From Anaerolineae bacterium (GTDB lineage Bacteria; Chloroflexota; Anaerolineae; J102), in assembly GCA_026991225.1 (NCBI GenBank), contig JALXCB010000130.1:1-47101 (forward strand): a DNA stretch of 47,101 nt, written 5' to 3'. The notes below the pieces were generated by a model that was given only the letters and a program-made list of their open reading frames with translations, searched no databases and had not been told where the DNA came from. Numbering within the stretch: position 1 is the stretch's first letter; each line of letters opens with the position of its first letter. Made by a program: the position numbers and the translations under genes. Positions 7,562 through 16,399 of the stretch are shown here, one piece after another.

Positions 7562-8488
7562 ATGGAACAGGCAATGACGCAGAAACACTCCGCATGGTGG
7601 CGCTGGCTTGTCGGCGCCATGGTGGCTGTTGTCGTTGGGGTTGGCGTTTGGTATGCACTGACGCATGTGTCTACATTGGGGGCCGCCAGTGGCCCCGAAA
7701 ACGCGAACGAAAGCGTGAGCGCCGAAGCAGAGACGACGGGCAGCGATCCCGCTGAATTGCCCATGGATGATTTTACCGAACTGGCGTTGGAGAAAGCCAA
7801 ACAGGGGGATGTGGATGGGGCTCTGGAGGCCTTTTCCGTGGCCATCGCCTCCAATCCCGATGGCGCATCCGTGCCCTATTACTATCGAGGATTGGTGTAT
7901 ATCGATCAGGGCAAGGTCATGGAAGCCATCGATGATTTCACCAAGGCCATCGAACTCGATAAGCATTTTCCGCAGGCCTATGCGGCCCGGGGCACCGCTT
8001 ATCTGATGACCAGCCGTCCTGCCAAAGCCGCGGAGGACTTCAACAAAGCCATCCAGCTTGATCCGAAAAACGCGACGACCTACGTCAATCGGGCGCGGGC
8101 CTATATGGGCCTGCAAATGCTGGAAGAAGCCGAATCGGACCTGAACACGGCCATCAAGCTGAATCCAAATCTGTTGCCCGCCTATTTCAACCGCGGCGTT
8201 CTCTTCATGCTCCAACAGCGCACCGAAGAGGCGCTGGCCGATTTCAACAAATGCGTGGAGATCAACCCCAACGCGCCCGCGCCTTACTTCAACCGGGCGG
8301 TCGCCTATATCGAATTGGGGGACAAAAAGGCCGCGGCCACGGACCTGGCCATCTATCTCACCCTCTCCAAGGATGAAGAGGGCAAGCATCAGGCCCGAGC
8401 GCTGCTGGATTCTCTCACCGGCACCCAGGGCCTGGACGTTCAACTTCAAGAGCAGGTGGACAGCGAGGATAACGGCCACAATCAGTAG
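7562..8488 (+). CDS. Membrane-anchored TPR protein
   Basis: 308 residues. The N-terminus is short and basic, then a single transmembrane helix (about 13-33, WLVGAMVAVVVGVGVWYAL) with an acidic Ser/Glu linker behind it. About six tetratricopeptide repeats follow from residue 63, with recurrent blocks such as AFSVAIASNPDG, DFTKAIELDK, DFNKAIQLDPKN, DLNTAIKLNPNL and DFNKCVEINPNA. Orientation by the positive-inside rule puts the TPRs outside the membrane. Known: such anchored TPR proteins act as assembly scaffolds for periplasmic or membrane complexes. Lying between the 12-haem cytochrome and the oxidase-like subunit, it is a reasonable assembly factor for this respiratory module, but that is inference. 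A weak -10 (TACAAT, 7521-7526) lies 35 bases upstream. Confidence 0.8.
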   Translation: MEQAMTQKHSAWWRWLVGAMVAVVVGVGVWYALTHVSTLGAASGPENANESVSAEAETTGSDPAELPMDDFTELALEKAKQGDVDGALEAFSVAIASNPDGASVPYYYRGLVYIDQGKVMEAIDDFTKAIELDKHFPQAYAARGTAYLMTSRPAKAAEDFNKAIQLDPKNATTYVNRARAYMGLQMLEEAESDLNTAIKLNPNLLPAYFNRGVLFMLQQRTEEALADFNKCVEINPNAPAPYFNRAVAYIELGDKKAAATDLAIYLTLSKDEEGKHQARALLDSLTGTQGLDVQLQEQVDSEDNGHNQ

Positions 8489-8682
8489 TCATGTGGCGTA
8501 CGCCATACGGGCAGTAAATTCCCCCATTTTGGAGCATTTCCAGACGCTCATTTCCAGGTAAGATGGATGTTGGAGTTCGCTTTTGAGGGAATGGGACGTC
8601 TTGCGCCATCCCCGAGAGCGAATCGCTGAAAAACGATTCTGGATTAAAACTATACACGTACCCTCTCATAGCAAGGCCAAAA

Positions 8683-8823
8683 CCACGAAGACACGAAGGA
8701 GAAAAAGCGGCAGGTGGCAGGTGGCAAGTGGCAGGTGAAAAACACCGTAGTCAGAAAGACTTGCCACTTGCGACCTGCAAACCTGCGAACCTGCATTGTC
8801 TTTGTTCCTTCGAGCCTTCGTGG
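8683..8823. repeat. Nested hairpin repeat (CCACGAAG ... CTTCGTGG with GGCAGGTGGCAAGT words)
   Basis: Outer arms CCACGAAGACACGAAGG and CCTTCGAGCCTTCGTGG enclose a second inverted repeat made of 6-8 base words (GGCAGGTGGCAGGTGGCAAG... against ...CTTGCCACTTGCGACCTG), with tandem ACCTGC words after it. Closely similar copies lie at 10534-10654 and 46477-46624. Together with plain sequence on either side it occupies the 8489-8943 spacer, where no gene is visible. Confidence 0.75.
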
Positions 8824-8894
8824 CAGAGCGTTTTGCTGGATACCTGTATAGTCACTCTGGATTTTTACGTCCGCATTATTGCTTTTTGACCTGT

Positions 8895-8910
8895 ATTACG
8901 AAGTCGTAAT
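8895..8910. promoter_or_regulatory. Perfect 16-bp palindrome upstream of the oxidase-like gene
   Basis: ATTACGAAGTCGTAAT reads ATTACGA-AG-TCGTAAT, a perfect 7+2+7 inverted repeat. It starts 3 bases after a TTGACC hexamer (8886-8891) and ends 33 bases before the start codon at 8944. The layout suits an operator next to a -35 box, although no good -10 follows at the usual distance. Confidence 0.4.
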
Positions 8911-8943
8911 CATCCAATCATCATTGTGAAGAAGGAGTGATCT

Positions 8944-10533
8944 ATGGCAAGCGCTCCATCTGCGGCAGCCGCCGCAGCACCCAAGTTGACCTATTGGAAT
9001 GCCAGTTACACCTTCAAATCCTGGTTGTTGACCACCGATCATAAACGCATTGCGTTTTTGTATCTGCTGGTGGTCTCCGGGTTTGCCGCTTTCGGGCTTG
9101 GCACAGCGGTGATCTTGCGGCTGGAGTTGTTTACGCCGCAACAAGAACTTTTTCAAGATATCTACGCCCGCATGTTTACGCTGCATGGGGGCGCCATGGT
9201 GTATCTGTTCATGTTGCCGGCCATGCTGGGCGTGTTGGGCAATTTCGCCGTCCCCTTGATGATCGGGGCGAAGAATGTGGCCTTTCCCCGTCTCAACCTG
9301 CTCACCTTCTATATTTTCACCTTTGGCAGCAGTGGCATCGTCATGGAGGCGGCGTTTGGAGGGGCGGACGCCGGTTGGAATTTCCTGGCTCCGTACGCCA
9401 CCCTCTACACGCCCTCCCGGGTTCTGCCCGCCCTGGCCATCATCATGATCGCCGGGTTTTCGGTGTTTTTGATGGCCGTCAACCTCCTGTTCACGGTGCA
9501 TTGCCGCCGGGTGAAGGGGTTGGACTGGCAGGATCTGCCGTTCACCGTGTGGGGCTATTACCTGGTCAGCATCGGCATCATTGCTGGCAGTTTCTTCATG
9601 TTCGTGTGGGTGTTCTTTACCGCGACCATGCGGGAACAGATGCTGGGATATGTGAACTACGGGCTGAATCTGAATCCGCAGGTGACGGTGCAGAGTTTTT
9701 GGATTTTTGCGCAGACTTCCGTTTACATGATGTTGCTGCCCGCGGTGGGGATCGTTGCCGACATCATCGAGACTTTCGCCCGTCGCCCCCTGGTGGGCCG
9801 CAAAGGCGTCGAGCACGCGATGATTTCGCTGGCGGTGCTGATGTCCTTGAGCTGGGGCGTGCACACCTTCACCAGCGACCAGTGGGCCTGGGTCAATCTC
9901 TTCTTCTCCCTGGCGGCTTTCCTCAGCGCCATCCCCCTGGCCATCATCATCCTCAGCCTGTTCGTCACCATCCGCAAGGGGCATCCGTCCTTCACGTCGC
10001 CCATGGTGTTCGCCTTCAGCGTTCTGGTCTCCCTGGCCCTGTATCTGGTCAGCAGTCTGGCGCTCTATTCGCCCGCGACCGCGCAGGCGGTCCTCCACAC
10101 CCAATTCGAATGGGCCAACTTCCATCTCCTGATGGCGGGAGTGGTGTTGACGGCGTTTCTGGCGGGCATGCACTATTGGTGGCCCAAGGCGACCGGGCGC
10201 ATGTATCCTGAGCTTTTCGCCAAGGTGACCGCCTGGATCATCTTCCTGGGCGTGTTGGGAACATTCCTGCCCGGCTTTTTGCTGGGGCTGTTGGGCATGC
10301 GCACCCGGGTAGTGGCCTATCCCGAAGGCTGGCTGATGCCCAATCAGCTCATCACCACCAGCACGCTCTTGTTGGTGCTGGGGCTTTCGCTGCCCTTGCT
10401 CTACTTCTTCTACGCGGTCTTCTGGGGCGAGCGCAGCGGTTCCAATCCCTGGGACTCGGCCACGTTGGAATGGCGCACCTCCTCGCCTCCTCCACCCGAG
10501 AATTTCACCGGCGACATGCTGGCCGACGTATAA
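8944..10533 (+). CDS. Haem-copper oxidase subunit I homologue lacking the CuB/high-spin haem site
   Basis: A 529-residue, roughly 12-helix membrane protein clearly homologous to A-type cytochrome c oxidase subunit I: LTTDHKRI near the start, TLHGGAMVYLF, GAKNVAFPRLN, WWPKATGRMY and a GLLGMRTRV end. Both low-spin haem ligands are present (H81 and H394). The catalytic residues are not. The HPEVY site reads AQTSVY (CuB His to Q257, proton-gate Glu to S259), the CuB His-His pair reads V306-H307, and the high-spin haem His is N392 in ANFH. The D-channel Asp is N111, and the K-channel segment VPTGIK reads IPLAII (330-335). The frame is full length and undamaged. Known: without these residues O2 cannot be reduced and proton pumping is lost. 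Inferred: a one-haem electron-transfer or quinone-facing subunit of a complex with the neighbouring alternative complex III. RBS GAAGGAG precedes ATG 8944. Confidence 0.92.
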   Translation: MASAPSAAAAAAPKLTYWNASYTFKSWLLTTDHKRIAFLYLLVVSGFAAFGLGTAVILRLELFTPQQELFQDIYARMFTLHGGAMVYLFMLPAMLGVLGNFAVPLMIGAKNVAFPRLNLLTFYIFTFGSSGIVMEAAFGGADAGWNFLAPYATLYTPSRVLPALAIIMIAGFSVFLMAVNLLFTVHCRRVKGLDWQDLPFTVWGYYLVSIGIIAGSFFMFVWVFFTATMREQMLGYVNYGLNLNPQVTVQSFWIFAQTSVYMMLLPAVGIVADIIETFARRPLVGRKGVEHAMISLAVLMSLSWGVHTFTSDQWAWVNLFFSLAAFLSAIPLAIIILSLFVTIRKGHPSFTSPMVFAFSVLVSLALYLVSSLALYSPATAQAVLHTQFEWANFHLLMAGVVLTAFLAGMHYWWPKATGRMYPELFAKVTAWIIFLGVLGTFLPGFLLGLLGMRTRVVAYPEGWLMPNQLITTSTLLLVLGLSLPLLYFFYAVFWGERSGSNPWDSATLEWRTSSPPPPENFTGDMLADV

Positions 10534-10654
10534 AGTGGCAGGTGGCAAGTGGCAGGTGAAAAACGTCGCCGCCAGAAGGACTTGCCACTTGCGATTTGCA
10601 AACCTGCAAACCCGCATTGTCTTCGTTCCTACGAGCCTTTGTGGCAAGACATTT
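10534..10654. repeat. GGCAGGTGGCAAGT hairpin repeat, starts right at the stop codon
   Basis: The repeat begins one base after the TAA of the oxidase-like gene (AGTGGCAGGTGGCAAGTGGC) and pairs with ACTTGCCACTTGCGATTTGC about 40 bases on. ACCTGC/ACCCGC words and CGAGCCTTTGTGGC follow. It is the same family as 8683-8823 and 46477-46624 but lacks the left outer arm. Confidence 0.7.
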
Positions 10655-10736
10655 CCGAGGCTGAATCGGGCTATCTGATTACTCATCGTCAGCATTAAAG
10701 TCTCTTCATACGACTCTTCGTCAATGAGGATGCAAT

Positions 10737-11408
10737 ATGTCCCAAATCTTTCATCCCTCCCTCAACCTGATCGCCAAAGCCATGGTGTTGGTCACTGCTG
10801 TCTTGTTGGTGGTTGGCTCGGTGGTCTCCTACGTGTTTGTGCGTTCGCCCTACATGCGCGGCACGACCATCGCCCGGGAACAGCCGGTCTTCTTCAGCCA
10901 TGAGCACCATGTGGGCGAATTGGGGCTGGACTGCCGCTATTGCCATGTGAATGTGGAGCGCAGCTCCTTCGCGGGCGTGCCCTCCACCGATATCTGCATG
11001 GGCTGCCATTCGCAGGTTTGGGCCAAAAGCCCCGCCATTGCGCCCATCAAGGAGAGCATGGAAAACAATCAGCCCATTGCCTGGAACCGGGTCAACAGCA
11101 TCCCAGACTACGCTTTCTTCAATCACAGCATCCATATCAACAAAGGCATCCCGTGCAAGGAGTGTCATGGGCGCGTGGACAAGATGGGGTGGACGCGGAA
11201 GGCTCAGCCCCTGTCCATGGAATGGTGTCTGAATTGTCATCGCAATCGGCAAGATCACCTGGTGCCGCGCGAGGAAGTCTTCAACATGGAGTATGAACTG
11301 CCGTCGGATCCTGCGGAACGGGAGGCGCTGCAAGCGGCCCTGGTGGCGAAGTATCACGTGGATGTGAAGCAGTTCCAGGTCACCGACTGCTCGGTATGTC
11401 ACCGATAA
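10737..11408 (+). CDS. actA: Alternative complex III subunit A, pentahaem cytochrome c
   Basis: 223 residues with one N-terminal membrane helix (about 15-36) and five CxxCH haem sites (CRYCH, CMGCH, CKECH, CLNCH and the C-terminal CSVCH), the count expected for ActA. The FFSHEHHVGELGLDCRYCH segment and the FNHSIHINKGIPCKECHG segment are typical of the family. Known: ActA is the periplasmic haem subunit that takes electrons from the iron-sulfur subunit ActB and passes them towards the cytochrome c or oxidase partner of this quinol oxidoreductase. It is the first of six consecutive act genes, and the oxidase-like subunit I lies immediately upstream. Confidence 0.92.
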   Translation: MSQIFHPSLNLIAKAMVLVTAVLLVVGSVVSYVFVRSPYMRGTTIAREQPVFFSHEHHVGELGLDCRYCHVNVERSSFAGVPSTDICMGCHSQVWAKSPAIAPIKESMENNQPIAWNRVNSIPDYAFFNHSIHINKGIPCKECHGRVDKMGWTRKAQPLSMEWCLNCHRNRQDHLVPREEVFNMEYELPSDPAEREALQAALVAKYHVDVKQFQVTDCSVCHR

Positions 11409-11512
11409 GGGCGAGGCATACCGCATTCATCTCCTACGTTGGCTTTCATTCTCGCAAATCGCACGAATCGTTTTGTAGCTCTTATCCCCTCACCTAATTC
11501 GAGAAGGTGATT

Positions 11513-14482
11513 ATGGACGAAAAACGTTTGCAAATTTCCGAACTTCGCAAGCGGCTTGCCGAGAAGACCGGCAAGACCTATTGGCGAAGTTTCAACGAGA
11601 TCGCGGACACCGAGGAATTCCGCGAGTTTCTGGAGCAGGAATTCCCCGCGGGCGCGGCCTATCTGGATGACCCCACCGGCGTCACCCGCCGCACCTTCCT
11701 CAAGATCATGGGCGCATCCATGGCGCTGGCCGGGCTCACCGCCTGCACGGCTACGAATCCCGAGAAGATCGTGCCTTATGTGCAGGCACCCGAGGAGATT
11801 ATACCGGGCGAGCCCCTGTTCTACGCCACCGCGTTCCCCATGGGCGGCTACGGCATGGGCGTTCTGGTGGAGACGCATGAGGGCCGCCCCACCAAACTCG
11901 AAGGCAACGAAAATCACCCCGCCAGTCTGGGGGCCACCGACCTCTTCGCGCAGGCTTCCATCCTCGATCTCTACGATCCCGACCGTTCCCGGCAGCCCAC
12001 GCGCAAGGGCCTGATGAAGTCCTGGGCCGATTTCACGGCCGAGCTGAGTGAGAACCAGAAGGGTTGGGGGGATGGCGAGGGCGTGCGCATCCTTACGGGC
12101 GCGGTGACGTCGCCCACGCTGGCCAGCCAGATCCAGGCGTTTCTGGAGCAGTATCCCGCGGCCCGGTGGCATCAATATGAGCCCGCTGGCCGCAACAGCG
12201 CCCGCGTGGGAGCCCGGCTCGCCTTCGGCGAGGACGCGGACGCGCTTTATCATTTCGACAAGGCCGATGTCGTCCTCGCCCTGGATGCGGATTTCCTCTC
12301 CTCCGGCCCCACCAGCGTGCGCTACGCCAAGGACTTCATGAAGCGCCGCCGCATCGCCGGCAAAGGCGAGGGTGATGTGGAGATGAACCGCCTCTATGTG
12401 GTGGAGGCGAATCTGACCAACACCGGCGTCATCGCCGACCATCGGCTGCCCATCCGGGCGGTGGATGTGGAGCATTTCGCCCGCTCGCTGGCCCAGAAGC
12501 TGGGGCTGGATGTGCAGGGCGGGGACCCCGAAAAGTATGGCGAATGGCTGGACACCCTGGCCGCGGACCTGGAGGCCCACAAAGGGAGCAGTATCGTCAT
12601 TCCCGGCGACCAGCAGGACCCGGTCGTCCACGCCCTGGCTCACGTCATCAATCAGGCCCTGGGCAACGTGGGCGAGACGGTCACCTATATCGAGCCGGTG
12701 GAGGCCAATCCGGTGGATCAGGACAAAGACCTGGCCCAATTGGCTGCGGACATGCACGCGGGCGCGGTCAAGGCCCTGTTCATCTTCGACGGCAACCCGG
12801 CGTACAGCGCCCCGGTGGATCTGAACTTCAAGGACGGGTTGAAAAAAGTTCCCTTCAGCGTCTATATCGGCGCCTTGCTGGATGAGACCGCGGTGGAGAG
12901 CCTGTGGTACATTCCCCGCAGCCATTATCTGGAATCGTGGGGCGATGTGCGGGCCTTCGACGGCACGGTGACCATCATGCAGCCCATGATCGAGCCGCTC
13001 TACCAGAGCAAGTCGGACTATGAACTGATGGCCGCGTTGCTGGGCCAGCCCGACGCCACGGGCCATGAGATCGTGAAGGGCTACTGGCAGGCGCACGCGA
13101 ACGCGGAGGATTTCGACAAATTCTGGCGCATTGCCCTGAATCGAGGCTATCTGGAGGATTCCCAGGCCCCGGAGAAGGCGGTCACCGCTTCGGTCGCGAG
13201 CGTGGCTCAGCCCGTCAATGTCTATTCGGATGCCATGGAGATCGTCTTCCGTCCCTCGCCCAGCCTGTGGGATGGCCGCTTCGCCAACAACGGCTGGCTG
13301 CAGGAGGTTCCCAACGGCATCACCAAGCTCACCTGGGACAATGCGGCCATGATGGCGCCCGCTCAGGCGGAGCGTCTGAATCTGGCCGAGGGGGATGTGG
13401 TCAGGCTGGAGTACTACGGCCAGGCGGTGGAAGCGCCTGTGTTGATCCTGCCCGGCCACGCCGACAACTCGGTCACCATCTATCTGGGCTACGGGCGGCA
13501 CGTCATCGGCGATGTGGGGCGGGATGTGGGCTTCAACGCCTACACCATCCGCACCGCCCACAAGCCCTGGCAGGATACGGGCCTGATCCTCGGTTACACT
13601 GGCAAGACCCACACCCTGGCCCGCACGCAGGATCACCATCTCATGGAGGGGCGGCCTCTGGTTGTCAGCGGCACCCTGGAGGAATTCAAGAAAAATCCCG
13701 AATTCGTGAAGGAGGAGACCGAATACGAGAAGATTTCCCTCTATCCCGAATTCGCCTACCGGGGCAACGCCTGGGGCATGACTGTGGACCTGAGCGCCTG
13801 CATCGGCTGCAACGCCTGCGTCATCGCCTGTCAGGCCGAGAACAATATCCCCATCGTGGGTAAGGAAGAGGTGCTGCGGGGCCGGGAGATGCACTGGATG
13901 CGCATCGATCGCTACTTCATCGGCGACCTGGACAATCCCGATGTGGTCTACCAGCCCGTCATGTGCCAGCAGTGCGAGGGCGCTCCTTGCGAGGTCGTTT
14001 GCCCGGCCGCGGCCACGGTGCACAGCCGGGAGGGCCTCAACGACATGGTCTACAATCGCTGCATCGGCACCCGGTATTGCGAAAACAACTGCCCCTACAA
14101 AGTGCGCCACTTCAACTTCTTCCAGTATGTGGATGTGGACACGCCTTCGTTGCAACTGATGCGCAATCCCAACGTCACTGTCCGCTCCCGCGGCGTTATG
14201 GAGAAATGCACTTACTGCGTGCAGCGCATCAACGCCGCCCGCATCCGCGCCAAGAAGGAGAACCGTCCGATTCGCGATGGCGAAGTCAAGACCGCCTGCC
14301 AGGCGGTGTGTCCCACCGACGCCATCGTGTTCGGCAATATCGAGGACAAAGAGAGCCAGGTGGCCCGATTGAAAGAGAGCCCCCTGAACTACGAGCTCCT
14401 GGGCGAACTCAACGTGCAGCCCCGCACCACCTACCTGGCCCGGCTGAAGAACCCCAACCCCAACCTTGCGGAGGAGGTGTAA
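11513..14482 (+). CDS. actB: Alternative complex III subunit B, molybdopterin-like/iron-sulfur fusion
   Basis: 989 residues from the ATG at 11513 (RBS GAGAAGG; a GTG six bases earlier is less likely). An internal twin-arginine signal R59-R60-TFLK shows export by Tat as a folded protein. Residues about 80-740 form the molybdopterin-oxidoreductase-like B1 domain, which in this family binds no cofactor. Residues about 750-970 form the B2 domain with four Cys clusters: C763 (CIGCNACVIAC), C818 (CQQCEGAPCEVVC), C850 (CIGTRYCENNCPYKVR) and C899 (CTYCVQRI...CQAVCP), matching three [4Fe-4S] and one [3Fe-4S]. Known role: relays electrons from quinol at ActC to the ActA haems. It is three bases from actC. 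Confidence 0.94.
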   Translation: MDEKRLQISELRKRLAEKTGKTYWRSFNEIADTEEFREFLEQEFPAGAAYLDDPTGVTRRTFLKIMGASMALAGLTACTATNPEKIVPYVQAPEEIIPGEPLFYATAFPMGGYGMGVLVETHEGRPTKLEGNENHPASLGATDLFAQASILDLYDPDRSRQPTRKGLMKSWADFTAELSENQKGWGDGEGVRILTGAVTSPTLASQIQAFLEQYPAARWHQYEPAGRNSARVGARLAFGEDADALYHFDKADVVLALDADFLSSGPTSVRYAKDFMKRRRIAGKGEGDVEMNRLYVVEANLTNTGVIADHRLPIRAVDVEHFARSLAQKLGLDVQGGDPEKYGEWLDTLAADLEAHKGSSIVIPGDQQDPVVHALAHVINQALGNVGETVTYIEPVEANPVDQDKDLAQLAADMHAGAVKALFIFDGNPAYSAPVDLNFKDGLKKVPFSVYIGALLDETAVESLWYIPRSHYLESWGDVRAFDGTVTIMQPMIEPLYQSKSDYELMAALLGQPDATGHEIVKGYWQAHANAEDFDKFWRIALNRGYLEDSQAPEKAVTASVASVAQPVNVYSDAMEIVFRPSPSLWDGRFANNGWLQEVPNGITKLTWDNAAMMAPAQAERLNLAEGDVVRLEYYGQAVEAPVLILPGHADNSVTIYLGYGRHVIGDVGRDVGFNAYTIRTAHKPWQDTGLILGYTGKTHTLARTQDHHLMEGRPLVVSGTLEEFKKNPEFVKEETEYEKISLYPEFAYRGNAWGMTVDLSACIGCNACVIACQAENNIPIVGKEEVLRGREMHWMRIDRYFIGDLDNPDVVYQPVMCQQCEGAPCEVVCPAAATVHSREGLNDMVYNRCIGTRYCENNCPYKVRHFNFFQYVDVDTPSLQLMRNPNVTVRSRGVMEKCTYCVQRINAARIRAKKENRPIRDGEVKTACQAVCPTDAIVFGNIEDKESQVARLKESPLNYELLGELNVQPRTTYLARLKNPNPNLAEEV

Positions 14483-14485
14483 GCT

Positions 14486-15856
14486 ATGGCGGCTTCCACA
14501 GATTCGGCTGAAGTCCCGGTCCTCGGTCCGGGGCAAACCTATGCGACCGTCACCGACCGCATCAGCGGCGTCATCCTCACCAAAGAGACGCCGCGAGGGT
14601 GGTGGATAGGCTTCGGCATCGCCTTTATGGTGATGATGCTGATGCTCTTTTCCCTGACGGTGTTGTTCGCCAAAGGCGTCGGCGTCTGGGGTCTGGACAA
14701 CACCGTGGCCTGGGGGTTCGCCATCGTCAACTTCGTGTGGTGGGTCGGTATCGGTCACGCCGGCACCCTGATCTCGGCCATCCTCCTGCTCTTCCGGCAG
14801 GAATGGCGCAATTCCATCAACCGCTTCGCCGAAGCCATGACCATTTTCGCGGTGGCCAACGCCGGGCTCTTCCCCATCATCCACACCGGTCGTCCATGGC
14901 TGGCTTACTGGCTCCTGCCCTATCCCAGCATGTTCCAGTTGTGGCCGCAGTTCCGCAGCCCTCTGCTGTGGGATGTGTTCGCCATCTCGACTTACGTGAC
15001 CATCTCCCTCCTCTTCTGGTATGTAGGGCTCATTCCCGACTTCGCCACCCTGCGGGATATGGCGGATAACAAGGTTGTGCGGCGGATTTACGGCGTCTTC
15101 GCCCTGGGCTGGCGGGGCGCGGCCCGGCACTGGGCGCAATACTCCCGGGCCTCGTTGCTGCTGGCGGCCCTGGCCACGCCTCTGGTGGTGTCGGTGCACA
15201 GCGTGGTCAGCTTCGACTTCGCGGTCAGCTCCGTGCCCGGCTGGCACACCACCTTCCTGCCACCCTACTTCGTCTCGGGCGCCATCTTCTCCGGCTTCGC
15301 CATGGTGCTCACCCTGGCCATTCCCATCCGCAAGTACTTCCACATGGAGGATTTCATCACCGACCGCCATCTGGAGAATATGGCCAAGGTGATGCTGGCG
15401 ACGGGATTGATCGTGTTCTACGCCTACATTATGGAAGTATTCTTCGCCTGGTACAGCGGCAATCAGTATGAGCAATTCATGATTTACAATCGCATGACCG
15501 GGCCTTACGCGCCTTACTACTGGTCGCTGATCCTGGCCAACGGCGTCATCCCACAGTTGCTGTGGTTCAAGAGGGTGCGACGCACGCCCTGGATTCTATT
15601 CATCATTGCCATCATCGTGAACATTGGCATGTGGCTGGAGCGATTCATCATCGTGGTCACCAGTCTGCATCGGGAATATCTGCCTTCTACCTGGACGTAC
15701 TATGCAGGCACGTTTTGGGACTGGTCGCTCTACATCGGCACCCTGGGCTTCTTCTTCGCCCTCATCTTCCTCTTCCTGCGGGTGCTGCCCATGATCAATA
15801 TGTTCGAAATGAAAGAACTGGTTCACCACCTTTCCCACCGAGGCAAGGAGCATTAA
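14486..15856 (+). CDS. actC: Alternative complex III subunit C, NrfD-like quinol-binding membrane protein
   Basis: 456 residues, about 10 membrane helices, of the NrfD/PsrC family. Typical segments: TPRGWWIGFGIAF at helix 1, WWVGIGHAGTLISAILLL (the conserved Gly-His-Ala before the quinone site), HTGRPWLAYWLLPYP, and HSVVSFDFAVSSVPGWHTT with the conserved His/Asp pair. Known: ActC binds menaquinol at the periplasmic side and is proposed to form a half proton channel. It starts three bases after actB and ends three bases before actD, so the genes are translationally linked. Confidence 0.94.
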   Translation: MAASTDSAEVPVLGPGQTYATVTDRISGVILTKETPRGWWIGFGIAFMVMMLMLFSLTVLFAKGVGVWGLDNTVAWGFAIVNFVWWVGIGHAGTLISAILLLFRQEWRNSINRFAEAMTIFAVANAGLFPIIHTGRPWLAYWLLPYPSMFQLWPQFRSPLLWDVFAISTYVTISLLFWYVGLIPDFATLRDMADNKVVRRIYGVFALGWRGAARHWAQYSRASLLLAALATPLVVSVHSVVSFDFAVSSVPGWHTTFLPPYFVSGAIFSGFAMVLTLAIPIRKYFHMEDFITDRHLENMAKVMLATGLIVFYAYIMEVFFAWYSGNQYEQFMIYNRMTGPYAPYYWSLILANGVIPQLLWFKRVRRTPWILFIIAIIVNIGMWLERFIIVVTSLHREYLPSTWTYYAGTFWDWSLYIGTLGFFFALIFLFLRVLPMINMFEMKELVHHLSHRGKEH

Positions 15857-15859
15857 ATC

Positions 15860-16390
15860 ATGAGCGAATCGGTATATGGCCTTATCGCCAGATTCGACAC
15901 GCCCGAAGCGGTGGTGGAAGCGACCCGTCGGGCGCGCGAGGCTGGCTATAAAAAGATGGAAGCCTATTCGCCGTTCCCCATCGAGGAACTGACGGAAGTC
16001 CTGGATTTCAAGCCCAAGATCCAGTATCTGGTCTTGATCGGTGGCATCCTGGGCGCGATCACAGGGTTCGCCTTGCAATACTACGCCTCGGTCATCGCCT
16101 ATCCCCTCATCATCGGCGGACGGCCTTTCAATAGCTGGCCTGCATTCATCGTCGTCGAATTCGAGTTGACCATTCTCTTCGCGGGGCTGGCCGCGGTCTT
16201 TGGCATGTTGGGGCTGAACGGCTTTCCTCATCCCTATCATCCCGTGTTCAACGCCAAGGACTTCAACCTGGTCTCGCGAGACAAGTTCTTCCTGGTCATC
16301 GAATCCAACGATCCGCGTTTCGATCGGGATCGCACTCGGGCCTTTCTGGAAAGCCTGCATCCCGAGGAAGTCACCGAAGTGCATCCATAG
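15860..16390 (+). CDS. actD: Alternative complex III subunit D (DUF3341)
   Basis: 176 residues with the family pattern: a short cytoplasmic N-terminal fold (VYGLIARFDTPEAVVEATRRAREAG, then YKKMEAYSPFPIEEL), two membrane helices (about 53-75 and 90-112), and a C-terminal soluble part with HPVFNAKDFNLVSRDKFFL. Known: ActD is an accessory membrane subunit lying against ActC/ActF, without a redox cofactor. It sits between actC (3-base gap) and actE (9-base gap). Confidence 0.93.
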   Translation: MSESVYGLIARFDTPEAVVEATRRAREAGYKKMEAYSPFPIEELTEVLDFKPKIQYLVLIGGILGAITGFALQYYASVIAYPLIIGGRPFNSWPAFIVVEFELTILFAGLAAVFGMLGLNGFPHPYHPVFNAKDFNLVSRDKFFLVIESNDPRFDRDRTRAFLESLHPEEVTEVHP

Positions 16391-16399
16391 GAGATTGCC

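Noticed and set aside
8944-10533. Functional aa3-type cytochrome c oxidase subunit I, the annotation overall similarity would give
   Set aside because: The CuB and high-spin haem ligands and both proton channels are absent at the aligned positions.
8944-10533. NO reductase-type variant of the haem-copper family
   Set aside because: NO reductases keep the high-spin haem His and a metal-binding His set at the second site; here the haem ligand is Asn and two of three metal His are gone.
11399-15475. A very long open frame (about 1358 codons) on the minus strand opposite actA-actC
   Set aside because: It mirrors the codon pattern of the plus-strand act genes in a GC-rich genome. Its translation is His/Gly/Val-rich without motifs, and it runs across several real genes.
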